From Rusavskia elegans (taxonomy: Eukaryota; Ascomycota; Lecanoromycetes; Teloschistales; Teloschistaceae): a stretch of DNA of 64,000 nucleotides. The stretch is taken from assembly GCA_011316305.1 (NCBI GenBank), contig SAUG01000148.1:1-64000 (forward strand), written 5' to 3'. Of the stretch, positions 60,336 through 64,000 are shown one piece after another. The number at the start of each line of letters is the position of its first letter. Positions within the stretch are counted from its first letter, which is position 1. The position numbers were made by a program, and so were the translations under genes. The notes under the pieces are model-generated. The model made no database searches, had not been told where the DNA came from, and was given only the letters and a program-made list of their open reading frames with translations.

Positions 60336-63300
60336 ATTATACTCTGCTTTTTAACTATTTAGCTAAGAGATTATTCTAGTATATAGAAAGGCCCGGAAGT
60401 AATGCTAGTAACAAGCTAGATATTAATAAGCTAGATATTATAAAGAGAATTTAAAACTTCTATATTCGAAATATAGAAGTAGAGAATTATTTAAAGACAG
60501 CGGAAAGCTATTTTAAAGAGGTAAGTAGATAGTAAATTTAGATAATCCGGGTAAATTACTAAATAACTTTATATCGCAGATTAATAGAGATAGATATATC
60601 GAGGAGGTTTATAGCGAAGTAATATAGGTAGTAAAAGAGTTTATTTAATATATAGAAGGGCGAGTATAGAATTTAAAATCTAGATTTATAAAGAAGTAGA
60701 TCCGCTTAGAAATTATATAATTCCTACGGCAGTTTAAACGATTAATTTCGATCTCTATTCTTTTAAACTGTTTACCTATCTATTTCTAAAAGAAGCCCTT
60801 TACCTTATAACCTTCTTTTATACCTATAAATATTAAAGAACTAATTATAAAGTCTATACTATTCGGATTTCTGTCTTTATAGATATTATAGGCCTTCCGA
60901 CTAATAAAGCTAGTTTTTTCTATAAATCTATTAGATTCCAGAAGTAGTAAATATATCGATTATTTATTTAAGTATAATATATAAGCTTAAAGTACCTTTA
61001 TAGACTTTACTATACTTAGGTCGTTATCTACTATATTCTTCGACTTCTAATTATTTTAGTTTAGGTCTAGTAGTTTTCGCCCTATTATATAGTAGAAATA
61101 CGACAGTAATAAATTATAAAAGACGACCGCTTTATTAATAAAGGTATTTAGCTTCGATAGATATATCTAGAACCCGAGCTTTAATTATTAGAATTAAGTC
61201 TAATTATAGATTTAAAGGGAGGATAGACCGGGTCTATATAGCGGCTCTAAAAAAGGTTTTTCTCTATATTAACCTCTCGAGTATATAGGAGTAGAAAAAT
61301 AGCCAGAGTTACTACTACCTATATATATTATTCTCTCTTCTCTATTAAAATTTAAACGCCTTTTAAAATCTTTCTATCTAAGTCGATTATATTTAATTCT
61401 AGCAGGTAGCCTAGTTACTTTTATATTATCCGAAGTACGGGTTTACTACTGTACTATATAGAGTCTCGATCTTCGATAGTAGCTATTTCTAGACTTTTAT
61501 TTCTAGAAAATTACTACCTAATCTTTATAAAATAGAGGGTTATATATATCTCTAGATACTAGCGGATAATCGGGGTTTTAATAAATTAGCTCCTGGTTTA
61601 TATATCGAAGGGTTACTTACGTTTTAATATAACTATATAAGTTAGAAGAAGAAGGTAATAGAACGTCGAACCGTATATATTTTATTTAGAATAAACTTAA
61701 TATAGCCCTATACGTATTATAATATATCGGTTTTAATATTTATTAGGTAGTAGATAGTAGTTTATATAGGGTATTAACCGGATAAACTCTAGTAAAGGAT
61801 ATAAGTCTAATTTTAATAGGTTAGGAAGAATTTATAGTATTCGATATTAAGAATAGGACCGTTACAGTAATATTATAAATCTACTATAGTTCGAAGACTC
61901 GACCTATTTAACTATATAACTATAAATAGGATTTCGTATATTTTATTCATCTCTATAGAATTATTTATCTACTATAGTAGTAAGTTAAGAAATATATATA
62001 TTTTTTGAAGAGCTTATATTAAATAAATCGCTTTTAACTATAAATCTAAATTAGAAGCCTATATTTAATATATTATAAATAGTAAGATTCCCTACTATCC
62101 GTTTTATACTAATACGAAATTAGTCGTTAATCGAGATACTATTAAATAAAAAGAATTACCGGTTTCCTAAAAGCCTAGTACCTTATATATTATCTAGAGT
62201 TTTATCGGGAATTAGAGTAGAATTCTTTAAAATATTATATAGTAAGAGCGGCGCCGGTAGTAAGCGCTTATTTAAAGCCTAATAATAATTTATAGTTAGT
62301 ATTACTATAAGGAATCAGAATAGAATTAAGCTTAGTAGTTAGTTTAGACTATAGCTAGAGTAAAAGGTTTTATTAGAAGCTCTAGTTATTTACTAGAGAT
62401 TAGCGTTCTATATTAACTATATTTAGAGGCAGGTCGGTATCTAGAGACTATCGGATATTTAAGGATACTATATATCTTCCGTACTAATAACGATTTAGGC
62501 CGGAGTAAAGCTATAGATTAGAATAAAGCTATAGAATAAAAAGAGGTACGGCCTAACTAAAAATATCGGTAGTAATCTGGCTATATTCTATATAGTTCCG
62601 TTTAAAATCGTACTAGTCTATAGAAATAAGGTTTAAGTCTTCCGGACTATCGCTAGGTTAAACTACTAGATAATTCTATTAATCGGATAGAGACGCTAAC
62701 TAACTCTAAATTTACTAAAAGCCTGGTTAATCTATTATTAACCTATAGAAAGCTATAAAGGCTATTAGGCTTATAACGAATATAATTCGACTTTAATTTA
62801 TATAGGTATACGTACACGGAATCTTATAGAGTATATTATCCCCCGAAGAATTAAAAGTCGCGGAATTTATAGGGCCCTTATTAATAGAAGGCGCTATATA
62901 CTAAAAGTCGCGGAATTTATAAGGCCTTTATTAACGGAAGGCGCTATATACTAAAAGTCGCGGATCTATAAACCCTTTATTAAAAGGAGGCGTTATACTA
63001 AACTAAAAGTCGCGGAATCTATAGAATACGAGCTAATAGTTAGTTAGATTATTTAAGTTCCCGGCTCTAGATATTTTTCAACTTTTTCTAGGTATATTAG
63101 TAGACGAGCGCTATCGCTTTTATAAACTTTAGCTATACTAGATCGTACGTAGAAGAGTAGGATTCTATTATTAATTTCTATTTAAATAGATTAATAAAGT
63201 ATTTAATAGTAAGGCGATATATACGCGAGCTATAGCTCGATTAGTTTTTAAGAATTCTTTTCTACTATAGGCCGGAGCTTTAGATAAACTAGCTCGCTGT

Positions 63301-64000
63301 TTATAGTTTTAGTACTAGTATCTATTTCTAAGCCCCTTTCCTTAGTTTACTATAAGGACGGGAAAGGGGATATATAAGATTTAAGGATACGCGAGATTTA
63401 GAATAGGGGAGATATTAAAGGGGAAGGAAGAATAAATCCTGATCTAAGAGACTATATATCCTTATATAATTCTATCTATATAAAATAACTAGGGTCGGTT
63501 ACCTTCTTTTATTCTATTCTACTATAGTTTATTTTCTATTTACTATAGAATCTCGTAATTATAGAACTCTAGATACCGCCTTTAATATCTATTTCCTAGA
63601 CTAGCCCTCCTCTATTATATATCTTTAATAGGTTCTCTTATAAATATTTACGTCGGAGGATCGACGGTAACCTAAACCTGTTTTATAAGACCGTAATAGC
63701 GGAGTTATCGTATATTAAGATACTAGAGCTAAGAGTAGATAAAGACGCGGACTAGGTTAATATAATATACCTAGAAGAGTTATTACTTTAGAGGCTCTAA
63801 GTTTAGGACTATTTATAAAGGCTATCTAGCGACTATATATTACTAGTTATAGAGATAGAGTATATACCTACTATATTATATATTCCTGCTTATTTATACT
63901 AACCTATATAGAAGTTCCTTAGAGCAGTCTTAAAGCTAAAATCTCCTTAAGATTTATATTATTTATATAATCGAAGTATCTACTAAAGGTAGAATCACTG
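60336..64000. other. Unassigned RIPed DNA to window end
   Basis: Protein-like + reading occurs around 62300-62650 (for example SSYLLEISVLY and GYLRILYIFRTNNDLGRSKA) with RIP-type stops. The 50-bp tandem array lies at 62853-63030. No gene, RNA or known transposon could be named. Confidence 0.3.
62853..63030 (+). repeat. 50-bp tandem repeat, 3.5 units
   Basis: Units start at 62853, 62903, 62953 and 63005 (last partial), each beginning AAAAGTCGCGGA and containing a CCCTTTATTAA-like block and GGCGCTATA. The first two are 50 bp and differ by few bases; the third is 52 bp. Confidence 0.88.

Larger units (their letters stand above)
8571..64000. repeat. AT-rich, RIP-type mutated isochore
   Basis: From about 8,570 to the window end the DNA is AT-rich, with CA and TG dinucleotides scarce, TA very frequent, and surviving C/G mostly in CG, CT or CC contexts. 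This is the known C-to-T (CpA) pattern of RIP. Support is direct: transposon proteins can be read only if TAG/TAA stops are taken as former CAG/CAA, and catalytic Asp codons have become Asn. Mutation is strongest at 8.6-47.3 kb and milder at 47.3-64 kb. No intact gene was found. Confidence 0.93.

Noticed and set aside
8571..64000. CRISPR arrays, rRNA genes or a mitochondrial insert suggested by extreme AT content
   Set aside because: No regularly spaced direct repeats, no rRNA-like conserved blocks, and transposon domains plus the CpA depletion explain the composition as RIP.

Overview
The window looks like a filamentous ascomycete (Pezizomycotina) chromosome segment. Its genes have several short GT-AG introns (52-86 nt) and encode typical fungal proteins. 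A normal-composition gene block (about 1-8,560) abuts more than 55 kb of AT-rich DNA in which CA/TG dinucleotides are rare and TA is very common. That pattern is the signature of repeat-induced point mutation (RIP), a process of filamentous ascomycetes.

Gene block. Four protein genes were rebuilt across their introns: the 3' part of a short-chain dehydrogenase (+), an Mnn9-type Golgi mannosyltransferase (+), an SPF45/RBM17-like splicing factor with G-patch and UHM domains (-), and a peroxisomal acyl-CoA/oxalyl-CoA synthetase-like enzyme ending in SKL (+). The last two are divergent and share a 418-bp intergenic region. The four do not form an obvious pathway.

AT-rich block, 8.57-47.3 kb. This is a graveyard of nested, RIP-mutated transposons. 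I recognise: (i) a hAT-like family with TAGACTGGCC-type inverted termini and 8-bp target duplications (nine copies, from about 450 bp to 2 kb); (ii) a tRNA-derived SINE family with A and B boxes; (iii) two related retroposon-like families, called B and C here, of about 0.9-1.0 kb, B having 13-bp target duplications and an A-rich end; (iv) a Ty3/gypsy element on + with gag, RT, RNase H and integrase relics, split by (v) a Ty1/copia element on - with 176-bp LTRs; and (vi) a second, 5'-truncated copia copy. Both copia copies carry an extra ~1.5 kb between pol and the 3' LTR with a long frame on the opposite strand.

AT-rich block, 47.3-64 kb. Composition is less extreme and the sequence is mostly single copy. 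It opens with a RIP-riddled relic of a DUF3435 tyrosine recombinase, the family of Starship 'captains', transcribed rightward. Beyond it lie long but stop-studded frames and small tandem repeats that I cannot identify. A reasonable but unproven reading is that 47.3 kb is near the edge of a degenerate Starship whose interior continues past the window.
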